Assembly: GCA_002633025.1 (NCBI GenBank) | Contig: NMRB01000117.1 | Coordinates: 310,815 to 374,814, forward strand | Direction of reading: 5' to 3' | From: Notospermus geniculatus | Lineage: Eukaryota; Nemertea; Pilidiophora; Heteronemertea; Lineidae | DNA length: 64,000 nt | Shown here: one piece after another, positions 19,947 through 33,215 of the stretch | Position numbering within the stretch: position 1 is the stretch's first letter | How the letters are laid out: each line of letters begins with the position of its first letter | The notes under the pieces: generated by a model | What the model saw: the letters and a program-made list of their open reading frames with translations, nothing else | Told to the model about the DNA's origin: nothing | Databases searched by the model: none | Made by a program: the position numbers and the translations under genes

Positions 19947-20078
19947 TATAGAGTTTTCGCAAAGCCCCCGAAACGCCGACGCGAACTTCTATCCTTTTGT
20001 TCGGTGCTCTCTTCGTGGCATCGAACAATGGGTTTCGCGTTCGCGTCAGTGTTTCGGGGGCTTTGCGAAAACTCCCTA
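19947..20078. repeat. foldback element
   Basis: Inverted arms of about 45 bases pair GAGTTTTCGCAAAGCCCCCG with CGGGGGCTTTGCGAAAACTC. Immediately to the right (20080-20150) is a fragment with CCGTGTAGCTCTAT, related to the arms of the element at 1002-1140. Confidence 0.8.
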
Positions 20079-20149
20079 TTGTTATACGTATACCGTGTAG
20101 CTCTATACCGTGTTGTCCGTATACCGTGTAGCTCTATGTAATCGCGGCG

Positions 20150-21200
20150 AAACGGAAAAACCTTTGTTCGGAATCAGCTGAGCGCGAAAAATAACAATGC
20201 AGTTTCCGTTCCGCATGCGGGTCAGCGAAGAAGTATGAATTGGTTTTCCCATGAACCATAATCTCGTCCCCAATAAATTGTTAAGCCTCTATTCATAAAC
20301 ATCTTTACTGCACGAGGCCAGCAGAGTGTTCAAACCGAATGGTCAAGAAAATCGGAAATTGTCATCTATTAATGTCTGGCATCATAATATTTGCCAGGGA
20401 AAGGGGCAATGAAGTCATCTGATGGTGCCGTCACCGGCGGTGACGGGTACAAGATAGAAGATGAAATTGTGTATGAAGCAAATACAATACTGATCAGAGC
20501 AACTCTATATTTTTTAGGCACCCTTTGCCCTGTGGTCGCCCAATCCATTTCTCCGGTGCCATTTTATTTTTCTGTTTGTCCAGGAGGAGATGTCACCAGC
20601 TGAATAAGATGTTGGTGTAACATTTTTGAATGTACCACATCTGTGAGTGTGCCCCTGCCACTGTCTGACGGAATAAGCTGCGACTTGACAATGGGACACA
20701 CAGAGAAACGTGTCGATCTACATGTATCTGCCAGCGTTTCCCAAGCAATAAAGGGAAACAGTGAAAAACGGAAATACTGACAGATGTTACACCCGTGTTC
20801 TTCCACCATTGGGTTAATAAAGAGCTATTCTAGTATGTCACCCACACACGCAAACTGGTACGGCAATCGATCAGACCTACACTGATCAAAAGATTATGGT
20901 GCTTACTAACATTGTTGTGCAGCTTATTTATGTACACGGTGAAAAAACAGAATGCCAATATTTTTCTCCACATGGCAGTCCATAATCGAACTTCCACTGC
21001 ACAGATATCAAGCATTCTCTATTTGTATGTTAGATATTCGGGTGACTGACCAGCAGGCATTTACATAATACATGTACATATAGGCTACCAACTGATGTTA
21101 GTCATTATGAACGTTTTGAAAATTCTTATATGTAGTTACTGAATATCCCTGCGAAAACTACGAAATTTCCGAGAATGGTTTTGACATTCGTGGTAAAATA
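20150..21200. other. no gene recognised
   Basis: Mixed non-coding sequence. Short open frames here have no recognisable domains. Nothing further is supported. Confidence 0.4.
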
Positions 21201-21332
21201 ATGTGGTGTTGCTCTTTCACGATGAACACAGAATATCAGTACAGAACACCAATTTCTAGTGAACACCAACACTAAAAATCAGTGTTCTGCACTAATGAAC
21301 TTGATTTTCGGTGTTCATTCTGAAAGAGGAAC
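21201..21332. repeat. imperfect foldback element
   Basis: The left part TGGTGTTGCTCTTTCACGATG pairs with the inverted right part TGGTGTTCCTCTTTCAGAATG. Inside, the words GTGTTC and GAACAC recur in both orientations. Confidence 0.65.
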
Positions 21333-23301
21333 ACCATTTTTTGCTGTGTTGCTAAATGAGAATTGATGAATGCAGTTATTCAAACGTTTCGTCCAATTAT
21401 CTCTCATGCATCGGCTTGCAGAACACACGTATAGAAGATTCACGTTTGATGAAATATCTATAGATGGCGGCGTCAGTGTTGCTCACAGCAACACCCGGTC
21501 GAGTCTGGAACATGGCGGTCAATCTGCATTTCTGTTCAGGCAAAACTGATCATAGCGCATTTTTCTTCACCTTGTGCTCTTCATATTCTTTACCAAACAT
21601 GTTCAAAGTTTGCTCGACGAGTAAAAACTCTGCTGAAGTCGAAACTTCAAATCAAAGTGCCCAATAAGATGAGCGAAACGTCTCATCTGACCCTGATAAT
21701 TCGCCTTATGTGCTGCAGGAGGCTATGTACAAGTGGTGAATATTTGGAACGGGTTTAGAAACGAGGATCATCGTGCAATACATACATAGATACAGGGTTC
21801 AAATCCTTTGTGTACAAGGGGTGGTAAAAAGTGGAATAGAAGAAAACCACCGAATTGCCTTTCACTCAGAATTCACGTCCCTTCGCCCTCTTTCAATAGG
21901 ACTCATTTTCATCAGGGACGACCCAACTGGGATCGCTGACCGACTCACAGATTTGACATATATTATACTGAAATGATAAGGGGGCAAGGCTTCGAGGAAA
22001 AGGTACAGGATGCGGACGGCATCAGGAGTAGTGCATGAATTTTGGTACGTTATTCGTGAAAAAATTTTCAACCTCCGTCTCATATCATAATTTTGGAAGC
22101 ATTGACAATTTTCATTCTCAGATTTCCATGTGGCATACGCCAACATACAGTAGGCTGCGCATTTCAAATACCATGATCAAATATTCATCTCTGTTCACAG
22201 CATGGTTTTCTTCTGTTACATTGTGAAATTAGCCAGAGCCCTGGCCTACTTCACCACATACATGTAAAGTGGCTTCCGATGTATCGTCAGAGTAATATGG
22301 ATCACCGACCGGTAATATGGACATCCATGTTGGTGAGTATGCTTCGAAGTGGAAGGAAGCAACACGTGTGTTGGGCACCTGACATCATAAGCACACTCAT
22401 AGAGTCAGTGTTCTAAATCATTAATGTGTTATGAAGCTAATCAACATCACAGCCATACAAAAGCACGTTTTTTTGTTTGATAGAATCTGCTCCTCAAGTC
22501 CTAAGTATATCATATAGGCTAACATTGAAAATATGGCCTAAGAACAAACCCCATAGAAGCAAGAAATCAAGACTTGATAGAAGCCATTATGAGTATATAG
22601 AAAGGTGCGCAAAGGTAATTGGTTTTGAAGATAGTAGTTCATTGCTAACGCGTTCAACACCCAGACATAGCAAAGAATGTCCATAGAAATCCGAATTGCC
22701 TCCATTGTTGAACACATTACTCATACATACATCTTTGAAAACGACGAAAGCAGGTCCAAAATTTGATACAAGAGCGTGTCTTTCAGCAGATAATTTTTCA
22801 AATTTGCCTGTATGGGATCTGCCATTAAATACTGAACATTGAAAAAGTGATAAATTCACTCTCTTATATTCATCAAACAATAACTGCAGGTTAAGCTTAA
22901 ACTATCCTAGCCCTAAACCGTATTCCAGCAAATCAAAGTGTCTTCAACGCCATCGTTCAACTTCCATTCCGAATGATTCTCTTTCAGTAGCTCACTGTTG
23001 GCCTACCAATGATATCCCTTAGTTCTGTCCATCTTTCGTAATCTGCACCTCACGAGGAAGAGGTCAAACCTGCTTGCCGAACATCCAAATCCTCCAGTTG
23101 CACGCATCTAGAAGAACTAGACCGGATCCTTCCACTGACTGATGATCTCAAAAATCAAACAATCCCACTGAAAATCCGAAGGATTTTCCCAACTGACCAA
23201 CCACATCCCTGGAGGGTTACTATGCATATCGGTATCCAAACCGCACCATCACCGCCAGCGCGGTAAATTCGCTTAAACCATCCAATTATCTCATATCAAA
23301 A
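21333..23301. other. non-coding flank of the Di-Ras gene
   Basis: Contains an ATGGCGGCG start at 21464 (67-codon frame, MAASVLLTATPG) with a second ATGGCGG nearby. These are YY1-like motifs and could mark a promoter, but no homologous protein is recognised. A 97-codon minus-strand frame at 22587-22880 has no recognisable domain. The part next to 23301 would hold the 3' UTR of the Di-Ras gene. Confidence 0.4.
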
Positions 23302-23898
23302 TCACATCACCACACACTTCCCCTTTAATTTCTCCTTCCGTTTCTGTGCTTTGGATTTTTTTGTCTCGAGCTGCAAGCTCATCGTCCGTCTCTTTTCAAG
23401 CTGCAGCAGCTCCTGGAAGAGTTCTTTTACATTATGATTTGTTTTTGCAGATGTTTCCAGAAAAGCACATGACCACTTTTTGGCTAATTCGTTACCCTCA
23501 CGTTCCGTCACTTCACGTGCAGTTTCATCACACTTATTGCCAACTAACATGATGGGGATACCATCAACATCACCCTTAATTTCTAAAATCTCGGTATATA
23601 TAGGTTTAAGTTCCTCCAAAGACTGTCGGCTTGTTATAGAAAACACCAATATAAATGCATGTCCTTTGGAGATTGATAGTCGCTGCATTGCTGGGAATTG
23701 ATGACTTCCTGTTGTGTCCGTTATTTGGAGAGTACAAACTTGCTTGTTGCAACTTATCACCTGCCGATAGGTGTCCTCTATTGTAGGTATGTAACTTTCA
23801 CGAAATGTTCCGCGCACGAAGCGTAAGACAAGTGAACTCTTCCCAACTCCACCCGCGCCGAATACAACCACCCTGTAGTCATTGCTTTGTTCTGGCAT
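23302..23898 (-). CDS. DIRAS: Di-Ras family small GTPase
   Basis: A 198-residue, single-exon protein that reads nearly as vertebrate DIRAS1/DIRAS2 from [14 protein letters not shown] onward; the length matches (about 198-199 residues). It is a membrane-bound Ras-like GTP-binding protein. Seen: P-loop GAGGVGKS (14-21), switch I with T39 in [10 protein letters not shown], switch [10 protein letters not shown] (61-68), NKCD (121-124), ETSAK (148-152), a lysine-rich C-terminus and the prenylation box CVVM (195-198). Serine at 65 stands where Ras has glutamine 61, a known Di-Ras family trait linked to low intrinsic GTP hydrolysis. The ATG at 23896-23898 is used; the open frame extends one GTG codon further, next to an ambiguous base at 23902. 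It lies opposite to the TLR cluster and is unrelated to it in function. Confidence 0.97.
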   Translation of the reverse strand: MPEQSNDYRVVVFGAGGVGKSSLVLRFVRGTFRESYIPTIEDTYRQVISCNKQVCTLQITDTTGSHQFPAMQRLSISKGHAFILVFSITSRQSLEELKPIYTEILEIKGDVDGIPIMLVGNKCDETAREVTEREGNELAKKWSCAFLETSAKTNHNVKELFQELLQLEKRRTMSLQLETKKSKAQKRKEKLKGKCVVM

Positions 23899-24498
23899 CA
23901 CNCTGCCGATGGAGTGGGCGGTAGCAACACACCGTCAAGGTTAAGGCTGGTCTGTTGATGTATGAGGGGAGATACTGTCTTGACTCGGGGATTACTGACT
24001 GCTTGCAGTCATTCACGATTCGCTGAGTAGAATGCGACTTGTGTACTCGCCAATTTATAGGCTAATGATGACTGGTATGGAGAGGTGTGGGTGGAATATG
24101 CTGGTAGGGCTTAGAGACGTTCTTTTTAGGGATACTGTTCGTCAACAACTACTAGCACGAAGAGATGCTGACAAAAATGCATATAACAGACAATCGTGAT
24201 TGGATGGAAATGTCCCTACGGTGTAGGTGGGAAGGCGTGGGTGGTATGCTTACACAACATAGTATAGCCGGGAACAGATTGATGTAATTTTTGTATATTT
24301 CAATCACAGGGTACTAATTTTCTTGCCATACGCACAGACGAGTTAGAGGACACTGTTTATATTGATAAATCAGCTATTGCTGCCCCATCTGATTTTCACC
24401 AGTCTATCTGGCCTGACGCCTAAGACGCAGTCGATGGACAAGATGTTGCTGCCCTTGGTGCTGAAAAGGCCGAAGGAGAATACGTTTATACAAAAGCA
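23899..24498. other. upstream flank of the Di-Ras gene
   Basis: The promoter and 5' UTR are expected here because the gene reads leftwards. No TATA box or clear splice acceptor stands out. The right end runs into the tandem repeat. Confidence 0.4.
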
Positions 24499-25205
24499 GT
24501 GCTGTCACGAAAAAGCCGAAGACAGTGATGCAATGTACCGACCATAAGGAGCAGCTGGCGTCAAGGACAAGGACAACGCTATCCGTACGAATGGGGATGC
24601 TGGATCACTCCTTTGAAAAATAGATTCATCTGTACGCTGCTTGCATGCCACGAAGCCCTTTCAACAATCTCGCACAGAGTTTTACAGAACATTCCTGAGT
24701 GGGCTAGTCATCACCAATCAACCATGGCCAGTCACCTGTTGTTCGTGCTGTCACGAAAAAGCCGAAGACAGTGATGCAATGTACCGACTATAAGGAGCAG
24801 CTGGCGTCAAGGACAACGCCATCCGTACGAATGGGGATGCTGGATCACTCCTATGAAATAGATTCATCTACGTGGCTTCCATGCCACGAAGCCCTTTAAA
24901 CAATCTCACACAGAGTTTTACAGAACATTCCTGAGTGGGCTGGTCATCACCAATCAACCATGGCCAGTCACCTGCTGTTCGTGCTGTCACGAAAAAGCCG
25001 AAGACAGTGATGCAATGTACCGACTATAAGGAGCAGCTGGCGTCAAGGACAACGCCATCCGTACGAATGGGGATGCTGGATCACTCCTGAAATCGATTCA
25101 TCTACGTGGCTTGCATGCCACGAAGCCCTTTCAACAATCTCGCACAGAGTTTTACAGAACATTCCTGAGTGGGCTAGTCATCACCAATCAACCATGGCCA
25201 GTCAC
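24499..25205. repeat. tandem repeat, three units of about 240 bases
   Basis: Units start at 24499, 24745 and 24981 with GTGCTGTCACGAAAAAGCCG and end with CAACCATGGCCAGTCAC. They differ by small indels, and identity is high by eye. No conserved open frame runs through the units, so this is a minisatellite or satellite-like array. Confidence 0.85.
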
Positions 25206-26164
25206 ACAGTGACGTCTGAAAATCAATCTATCGCCGGGACTGAGTGTGTAGTGGAGCCGACGTGTACAGAAAGATTTCCGCATGGATCAATCAAGTGTAT
25301 TGATCGGAATTCTGAATGCCGTACCGCAAGTATTGGGATGCCTCGTGGTTCCACATTGCAGCAGTGCCATTCATAAAGTGATAATGTCGAGCCATCGGCA
25401 GCGAAGTGCATTAGTGAATGATGCATTTGCTCTGTTTGAACCATTATGGCACTCAAATCGTTTTTCTTCGCTCAGGCTGGGAATAAGACACCATGACATT
25501 CCAAAAGCACAGGAAACCTTGTGCTGACTTCCATACTATCGGAGATGAGTTTCGACTTCAACTCCTGTACGTAAGAGACAGATACACGCTCGATAAAGTA
25601 AATTAGGCCGACAACATAACGAATCCCAATCAATGCAATTCATCATTAACCCGCATCCACCTGCTATTGTTGACCGCTCATGAATAATTGACTCAACAGC
25701 TGTCATTACCGTGGTAACCATAACACAAACCATAAAACCACCAATCAGTCCTGAAAGTTACTAAAAAATCAGTGCTAGCATTAACTGGAAAAGCGATGAA
25801 ATACCGTAGTTTCACATTAAGAGAACACTCAGAAATATTTCAACTCAGCCCACACATGATAAATATTTAAATGAGCATTGTGCTCAGTTGAGTGACCAAT
25901 GGTTTCAGTTACATGTACATGCCTGTTGAACATCAGGTCTTACGTCCTGCTGGCTGTCATCAATTTCACAATGGTTATAGGTTTTTATTGAATAGGTTAA
26001 TAGGTCCGCAATGATCAGCATACACTATCGGTGTCAATTTATGAACCGTCAATGACTGTGACCGATCTATTGGAAATTGTCGCTGACTCAATGGCCTGAC
26101 AACTGGAGGTGTTGCAGGCCGTCAACAAATGAAATAGCCTCTCTTGTGAAGGCCTCTATACACC
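25206..26164. other. no gene recognised
   Basis: Non-coding sequence with only short open frames lacking domains. Confidence 0.4.
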
Positions 26165-26290
26165 ACCCGATATTATTGCACATGGGGCCCAAATAGGGTC
26201 ATGTGCTTCTGGCATGAAGGGTAGAAGAAAGATTGGCAATGATATTGCCCATTTTGATCCTCACATTGTGCAATAATATTGCACACAAAT
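26165..26290. repeat. foldback element, family of 63408-63732
   Basis: The ends ATATTATTGCACA and TGTGCAATAATAT are inverted copies. The left half (TCATGTG, TTCTGGCATGA, TAGAAGAAA) and the right half (ATTTTGATCCTCA) recur at the right edge of the window, where the copy has been split by another insertion. Confidence 0.65.
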
Positions 26291-29200
26291 GACATTTCAA
26301 TGACACCTTCTGTTGTTTGTTGTTCAGCCCCTGAAACATTCCCCGAGTCCAACATAATGTAAACAGGTAAAAGTACCAAAATCAAACTTATTAAAAGGTC
26401 AAAATCAATCAGGGGGTTGCTGGCAATGTTCGACATTTTTTTGCTTCATGCCCACACATCATCAAAAAGATATGTTTTATGTACAACATTGTTTGTGTTG
26501 CCTGAGGACAGAACTACGCACTGTCATAGACATGCACGGGAGGAAGTGATCATTTTTGTGATGACATTGCTGAGTCACAAACAGATGTATCAATCGGTTT
26601 GTTGGCAAAGGCCCAGCAGTCAAAACATGTTCTTTCTAGTAAATCAAACTGTACTAATATCACTTACATCACTATTATTGACATTCTTCATCAATTATTG
26701 AATTTGTGGAGGTTGGTGTTTTAAAAAATTATGAAGGAGTTTAGGCGTATGTATCTAAAAACATAGTATGATAATGTCAGAGGCCACTGTACGTCATCGA
26801 CGTCTTTTACACAAGGTGCATCAAAATGTTGCATGGTGAGATGCAGTGTTCGCTCGAACCCAGCGGCCTAACCCAACTAACCGTTTTCACTGGGTAAGAA
26901 CTTTGGTTTGAAGCCGATACCACTCAACAATTCAGTGTACATGCAGTGTGGCGAAGAAAGACAAGCCATGCACCACAAGGACGCGGAGTTAATACTTGAA
27001 TGTCTACACAACTGGATTAGAAGTATGAATAAAAGCAAGAACATGCTTACTTGGTTTCAGCTGTACAAATGCATTTGAGGACCCTGTATTTATTCATACA
27101 ACTAGTAAGCGTTCCACCAGTGGAATTCAGTAATGCAGTTTCCAAGATTGTTACAATGTGGCACAGAAAAACCGAAAAACAAGATTTCAAAATCTCTTCA
27201 AGGATGCCCACAACTCACACTTACCATGGAAGTTTCCATGCACTTACTGCTCAGGAAACCCTTTTCTTGGATCGTACTCAGGTTTGCAAGACCTTTGTTT
27301 TCTAAACAATACAGATGTGCTCAATATATCTATGTTTACAAATCAAGAACGATACATCGATTAGAATTAGCAGATATACCTGTAGATGTTCCTCAAAATA
27401 GATCGAAATCCTGGGCGAAACTTATTGTATTTTCACAACAAGAACCTGTACAGAAGAGCCGACGAAGTTTTTTAGATGCAATCAATATCTACGCGAGTTT
27501 CTAGTAGAAATGCATGTAATAAGCTTTACAGAATATTGATATTAAAAGAATGTGGAGATGTCGAACGTATCTGCATCAGATCCGTGAGTCACAGACACAG
27601 GAGTACATGCAAGTCGACCCTGTGTGTGGAACCAGTAGCGGCCCGTATGAATGACATCGGTCCTGTCAATTTCAACGCGTTTATCCGGCGCTGCTTTTGT
27701 CCTGTCTTTCCTTCAACAATGTGGCCATTCACCGCGGGGGTCACTCAGTAAAGTCTAGCTGTTATCAACACGTCTGTCCGACCTTTGCTGGTAAAATACA
27801 TACATGTTGAAACCGGGTGGTATGCAATTCATATGCTTCGTGGAATGGAAAAAGCTTTGGAACCAGCGTGGTGAGATAACGATGCATTTTGGTTGGTGAG
27901 GAAGAGGCCTATGCACTGGCCCTTCACTTTCAACCACCCCTCTGTTTCCCAATAGAAGAAGCCCTGAGATGTTCCATAAATCCCAGACGGATGATAGGCT
28001 ATGACAAGGAGCAAAACATACGTTGGGCTGATCACGTTTTTTTGTGATAGGATTATGTTGAAAACATGCAATCAAGATAAACATACAAAGAACGCCGTGA
28101 GATCAATCACCTACATTAATGGTAATATGTTATAGGCTACTATATGCATGATTAATGATTCATCTCATTTCTATAAATGGCATGAATCGTACAGGGTAAG
28201 CTTATTTGTGCTGTATTTCATTCAGCACAAATTGTGTTTATTCTGAGAATACATGGAACAATAACAAGAAGCATAAAAGACGTTGACAAAAAGATGATCG
28301 TGACGACAGATATGGAGTGGAATAGTGTTACCCTTTCGAAGGTCTCTGTGCACAGGCGGTATTTTTCCAACAACCATGTTGGACAAATGTTGTCTCGTGT
28401 GTATATAGGGCAGAAGAGTTTTGCAACATGTTGCTCAAATGTTGTTATAACCTGTTGCCAGTGTACATGTGCCGGTATACAGCGTCAACAGATCGTGTTG
28501 CTGAGGAATGTTGTTGAAATATGCATTGGAAAAATGTTGCCAATGTACACGCAGCTTAATCATTCAAAGATTGAGCACATCTGAGCACTAATTCTGAGAG
28601 AAAGCTTTCTGAATCATCTTCATTATCTTTAAGACCACACCCAAAGGACAACGAATGAAAACAACCTTACTGGACACAGGTATGGGTAAGGCATGGGTAT
28701 CTAATGTTGTTAGCAATTAGTCCCTCAGAAGGTGAATCACGAAAATGTTCCTTTACCATGCTTCAGAGAAGCCACAAGGATGAAACCAGGTGGACGCAAA
28801 ACATTTGGGAAGCCACACAATGCCACAGACTTGGAAGGATTCAAGACTCAATTAAGATGCAACGTAGTCGCTTTCTCCGACGGCTGACGTTATCAGGAAT
28901 GAAGGCATCTTCTATCAACAGTCACATAACTCATTCACTACCGGTATCCTATTCTCGCCGTATCATTGTCCTGTAACGGCTATAAAAACTTCTTTTTGCT
29001 AACAGGATTGATACGCCACAGATAAGAGGACTTTCATCTGTCTCAACTGCAGGACTGGGTTGCAGCAAACCCTCACTGAGAAAGAGTTTCTTAGCGCTCG
29101 CTCTCTTCGTCATCGTGCACGAACATTTTTTGTATGCGGTGCCGAAGGGGCGAGCATTAAGAACCACTGAGTACCTCAGCGTGCAGCACACCAAACACAT

Positions 29201-30181
29201 GAACATGACGACATTCTGTGCTCAGAGGTTCTTTTCGACAGGACAGCAATCAGCTCTGGAATGTGATGGTGTGAAGAAGCCTTGGAGATACAACGAAAAT
29301 CACACTACATTTTTGAGGAGGACGCACTTTACACGCGACACACCCAGCACAACACTACAAGCAGTAAATGACCATTGGTAGTCAAAGTATAGCAAGTGAA
29401 ACTAAACATAAACAGAATATCATGTGTACACTACCTTTAATAAGCTCATCTTCTCCAAGTTCACAAGTATCAATACTTGATCAGGCAAACAATTTATGGT
29501 AACTCCTTATAGAACAGAACCAAGGATGGTGGCGGATTGCTAGTCCATGTCGTCGGAATGGATGTTGTAGCCACACTGTGCATACACCCACTTTCCAGGC
29601 TACAGAATTAGCTGGCAATAAATTATCTGGGTACAGGTCTGTCATGCATGTAACCTATCTATTCCACCGCTCTCCAATCAATAAAAGGACAAATATTCTC
29701 CCACACATGCTGAGTTCCTAGCAACCGAGGATTGGAAACTGAGGTTGATTGACAACGACGCTATGCGTAGGGAAGTACATTTCACCATGGGACCGAAAAT
29801 GCTGAAATTGCTGACGTCAGGATGTCAAGATTGGCTAATCCAAGAGACACTCTATCTGGCAATGAGGCGAAAGTAGCTAATGCTATTGCTGAAATACCAG
29901 AAGATTAGTTAGACTTACAGAAATGGCATTAGTGTTTTTTGAAATGAAGACGTCTAAGCTGATCAAGGGAAGGAAAGGCAAGAAGCTATTTTACATCGTA
30001 GGTTGATGATGAAAAGAACATGCCAACAATAGTCAAGTCAGAAGACCAACATTGAATACCGCTAGTATTGGTTTCATGGTGTAAAATGCACGAGACAACT
30101 GTGTCGCCGATATGCCATAGCAACATCTCTGAGAACTGAAAACCAGTGTCTCCCTGTCAGGATTTCCCACCAGTTGGTGAT
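26291..30181. other. intergenic, dispersed repeats only
   Basis: The stretch 27640-27825 resembles 35183-35335 (shared words include GTAAAGTCTAG, TTGTTATC and GTCCGACCTTTGCTGGTAAAA), so it is a dispersed repeat. Around 28370-28560 the words CAACATGTTG, AAATGTTG and CAATGTACAC recur. Open frames of 90-123 codons (27133, 28234, 28704) show no recognisable domain and are not called. Confidence 0.45.
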
Positions 30182-30357
30182 ATTAAAGGACCACAGTATT
30201 GCTTCCCAATCGTGCGTTACAGCTACCCGCGTTAATTCTATTTAGTGTAATCATACATTCTCCAACACTGGGGCGAATGGCTTAACTACAGTATTGGAGA
30301 ATGGTGTCGGTGGCGCCGGCTGTCGACAGAAAGTGGCAATACCGTGGTCCTTTAAGC
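30182..30357. repeat. foldback element
   Basis: The ends TTAAAGGACCACAGTATTGC and the inverted TTAAAGGACCACGGTATTGC match with one difference. An inner pair ATTCTCCAACACTG with CAGTATTGGAGAAT also folds. Confidence 0.7.
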
Positions 30358-31244
30358 ACAATTTTGCTTCTACATCAAAATTTATGTGTGTTTGCAATGG
30401 ACGCCCCATTAGAAAAGGCATTATCTAGTGTTTATCCACCACCAATTATACATTTTCAGCCGACATTATTAAGCCGCTCTGTTGTTTTACCTGCAAAAAC
30501 TACAGCAAATTAACCGTGCATCCTGATATGAATGACAAGTACAGCAAAGTAGGAGAGCGTACACAATGGATAATGATAATGGGATATAAATTGCCTCCTG
30601 AAATACTTATCTGACATGATTGCGGACTGAAAGTTTGCTGCGTAGAAAAATTGACCTCTTTTGTATGAAACCGAAATACTAGTAAGTTGACCAATTACCG
30701 TCATCAAAGCAATTGGTAACAGAAGACTTCCCTACAAGCAGATCAGCTTGTTGACCCTTTCAGGAGTTGGAGAAACACGGATTTAAATCAGACCTAAAGG
30801 ACTCCACGTATGTGCCGTGACATTCCAGAAGTCAACACATTCTCAAATGTCACATCCACACAAAACAAAAGTCACTAGTTAACGTTAGTGCCCATCAGAT
30901 GGCTCCACTGTTGTGAATCATATTCAGCTTAGAAAATTTTGAAAGATCATTTTACGATAAACATCACGCTCCATGACGACAAAAAATTATAAACCACACT
31001 GCTTTAGACTGAAAAAGTGACAAACAAATCTTGAAGATGAAGGAAAAAAGTATAAAACCGCAGATTGCAAAGAGTGCATAGTAGCTAAACCTAAATGGAC
31101 CTACGCTGTAACCACTACGCTACTGGGGCTGCACGCTTCACCCTGGAATTTTTCTTTGGGTGATTCGGAAAACCTGTTTAATGTCTATAGTATACGCTAT
31201 TTACTGAGCCTATTTTCTTATACTGGCCCTACTCACAGTCCCAC
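30358..31244. other. no gene recognised
   Basis: AT-rich non-coding sequence. Nothing is supported. Confidence 0.4.
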
Positions 31245-31388
31245 CCCTACCCAACCCAGCCGTAAGGGGGTAACCGTAAGGGCCTAACCCTAACCCTACC
31301 CCTATCCCAGCCCACATAACCTCTAGCCCTAGCCCTAAGGGACCTACCCCTAAGGTACCTGACCCTAAGGGACGTAACCCTAAGGGAC
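31245..31388. repeat. degenerate telomere-like repeat patch
   Basis: Irregular runs of CCCTAA, CCCTAC and CCCTAAGGG with one clean CCTAACCCTAACCC stretch near 31283. Animal telomeres of this clade are TTAGGG repeats, so this is an interstitial or simple-repeat relic. An ambiguous base follows at 31389. Confidence 0.55.
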
Positions 31389-32319
31389 NCGAGAACGGAC
31401 CTGGCCCTGATCAGATACACCAAATGAACACTGGACTGACATCGACCAAGAAGAACCAGGCATCAGACGGTATCCAGGGAGCTTTCGATGGTCTACCTTA
31501 ATATCAAAACCTGCCTGCTATACAACGCAGACTTCCATATTTGCCGCCTGAGACTGGATATGTCCTTCTCTGTAATCACACTACGCAGTTTACAATCACG
31601 TACGGTCTGTTTCCAAGGCACAGTGGTGGGTTCCCAGCATTACTGATCAGAAATGACTGGTTGGCATAACTTTGTTACATAAAGCGAACGACCAAATCGA
31701 ATTTCAACCTCACATTGTGGCCTCGGGACTACATGATTTGTTAAATGCATGAACAAGTAATCTGTTAGGACAAATCACCTCTTTTGACGATTAGACATGC
31801 AAAAAATAACTTCCTCGAGTACAATTATCCATAATTAGTCTCACATTTGCTGACAATCATCGACAGAAAATGTCCTAATTGTCTGTAGCAATTACGTATT
31901 CGCGATGTCTTACGTCATGCTGTCGTAATTCTTGACAAAGTGAGTCCCACGGAGACAGCTGAGATGCAGCGTTGTTATTTGCATCGGAGCCATAATCCAT
32001 ATGTCGACTTTTTATAGGGCTCAGTTCAGTTTGTTTAGAATACACTAAAATCAAGTTGGAAGGTCACGAAGACCTGGCTTTGCCACTGGCATGACTGGGA
32101 AAGAGCTCCTTCCACTGCGCTCCTCCATATCAGAAGCATCAGTGTCGGGAATTCGATTCGAAGATATCAACAGCCCGCTGTGCGGTCAGCAATGCCGACC
32201 ATCACCACAAAAAGCAGAACACCAGCAATGCCAGACATCTGTGGCCTTACAACTGAGATTTTGGTGCAAAAATCTGTTCCTATTAGCTTAGGTTATTACA
32301 TACCAATGTCACAACCTCA

Positions 32320-32382
32320 TTTGAACGATAAAAACTTGCCCAAATAATAAGTTGAACGATAAAAATTCGCCCAAATAATAAG
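32320..32382. repeat. two-copy direct repeat of about 31 bases
   Basis: The unit GAACGATAAAAACTTGCCC followed by AAATAATAAG occurs twice back to back with one or two changes. The surroundings (31390-32980) hold no recognised gene. Confidence 0.7.
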
Positions 32383-32979
32383 TTTAGCTCAGGTAAATAT
32401 GGTTAATCAACAACTTTATGCCTGTAAGCAAGATTCAATCGAGTTCCTGTTCCTGACACCAATCCTAAAAAAAACTGAATCTATACCCGTGGGCAAATTC
32501 TCATTCAGTTTTGTATGAAACCCAAAGAGGATATGAAATCGAGAAATTCACTAGTCTAAGAGTACTTTGCAGCAGTGGCAACCCTCCAAGTGGGCTGGTA
32601 GCTCATCAATCCCTCATGCCCTTTGGCAGCTATTACACTTTCAAAAGTATCGCTCACTATGTTCGCCAACTGAATGATTCATTTTCGAGAGAGAATTATA
32701 TTCTGCGTTTGCAATTCCAGCTCTTGGCAACAAAATAAATCAAATACAGAATGATGTCCCATGTGCTTCTTCGGTATAAATCGATTTGTTTTCCGTGACT
32801 CCTGTAACAGATTCGTTGATGTCAACCAAGCGACTTATATTGCATTTTCTGTTCCCACCGCAAGCAAATGGACTATGAACACCGAATAGGCTACATTTGG
32901 AAACCAGTATGCATACATGTATCTGAATGTGTCTGCAACAAATGTCAAACAGTAAGCCAGAAATTAGGATACGGTGTAT

Positions 32980-33215
32980 TGGATTGGATTTTTCCATCGG
33001 GGCCGGAGCCAAAGCATTATTGGCCTGGCATTTCAAGCTTATGTTCCTAACTTCCATGGTGTCTTGATTTGCCCTTGCAAAAGTAGGCCTAGATACAAGT
33101 GGGCACCAAAGCTTACTGCCATGCGATAGATGTAAATCCAATATGGCCCAGGCTGGATTTGAACCCAGGACCTGTCGCTTGCTAACCGGACGTGATAAAC
33201 ACTACGCTATCATAG
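32980..33215 (-). mobile_element. tRNA-derived SINE-like element, copy 1
   Basis: On the minus strand the 5' part looks tRNA-like: a B-box GGTTCAAATCC (33155-33165) and, before it, a weak A-box in GCGTAGTGTTTATCACG. The 3' part, ending GCTTTGGCTCCGGCCCCGATGG followed by AAAAAT, is shared with 49085-49353 and 46711-46850. This is a retrotransposed non-coding element with no protein. Confidence 0.65.

Noticed and set aside
23899-23901. An extra first codon for the Di-Ras gene
   Set aside because: The codon is GTG next to an ambiguous base. The family start MPEQ begins at 23898.
24499-25205. CRISPR-like array
   Set aside because: Units are contiguous 240-base copies without spacers, in an animal genome.
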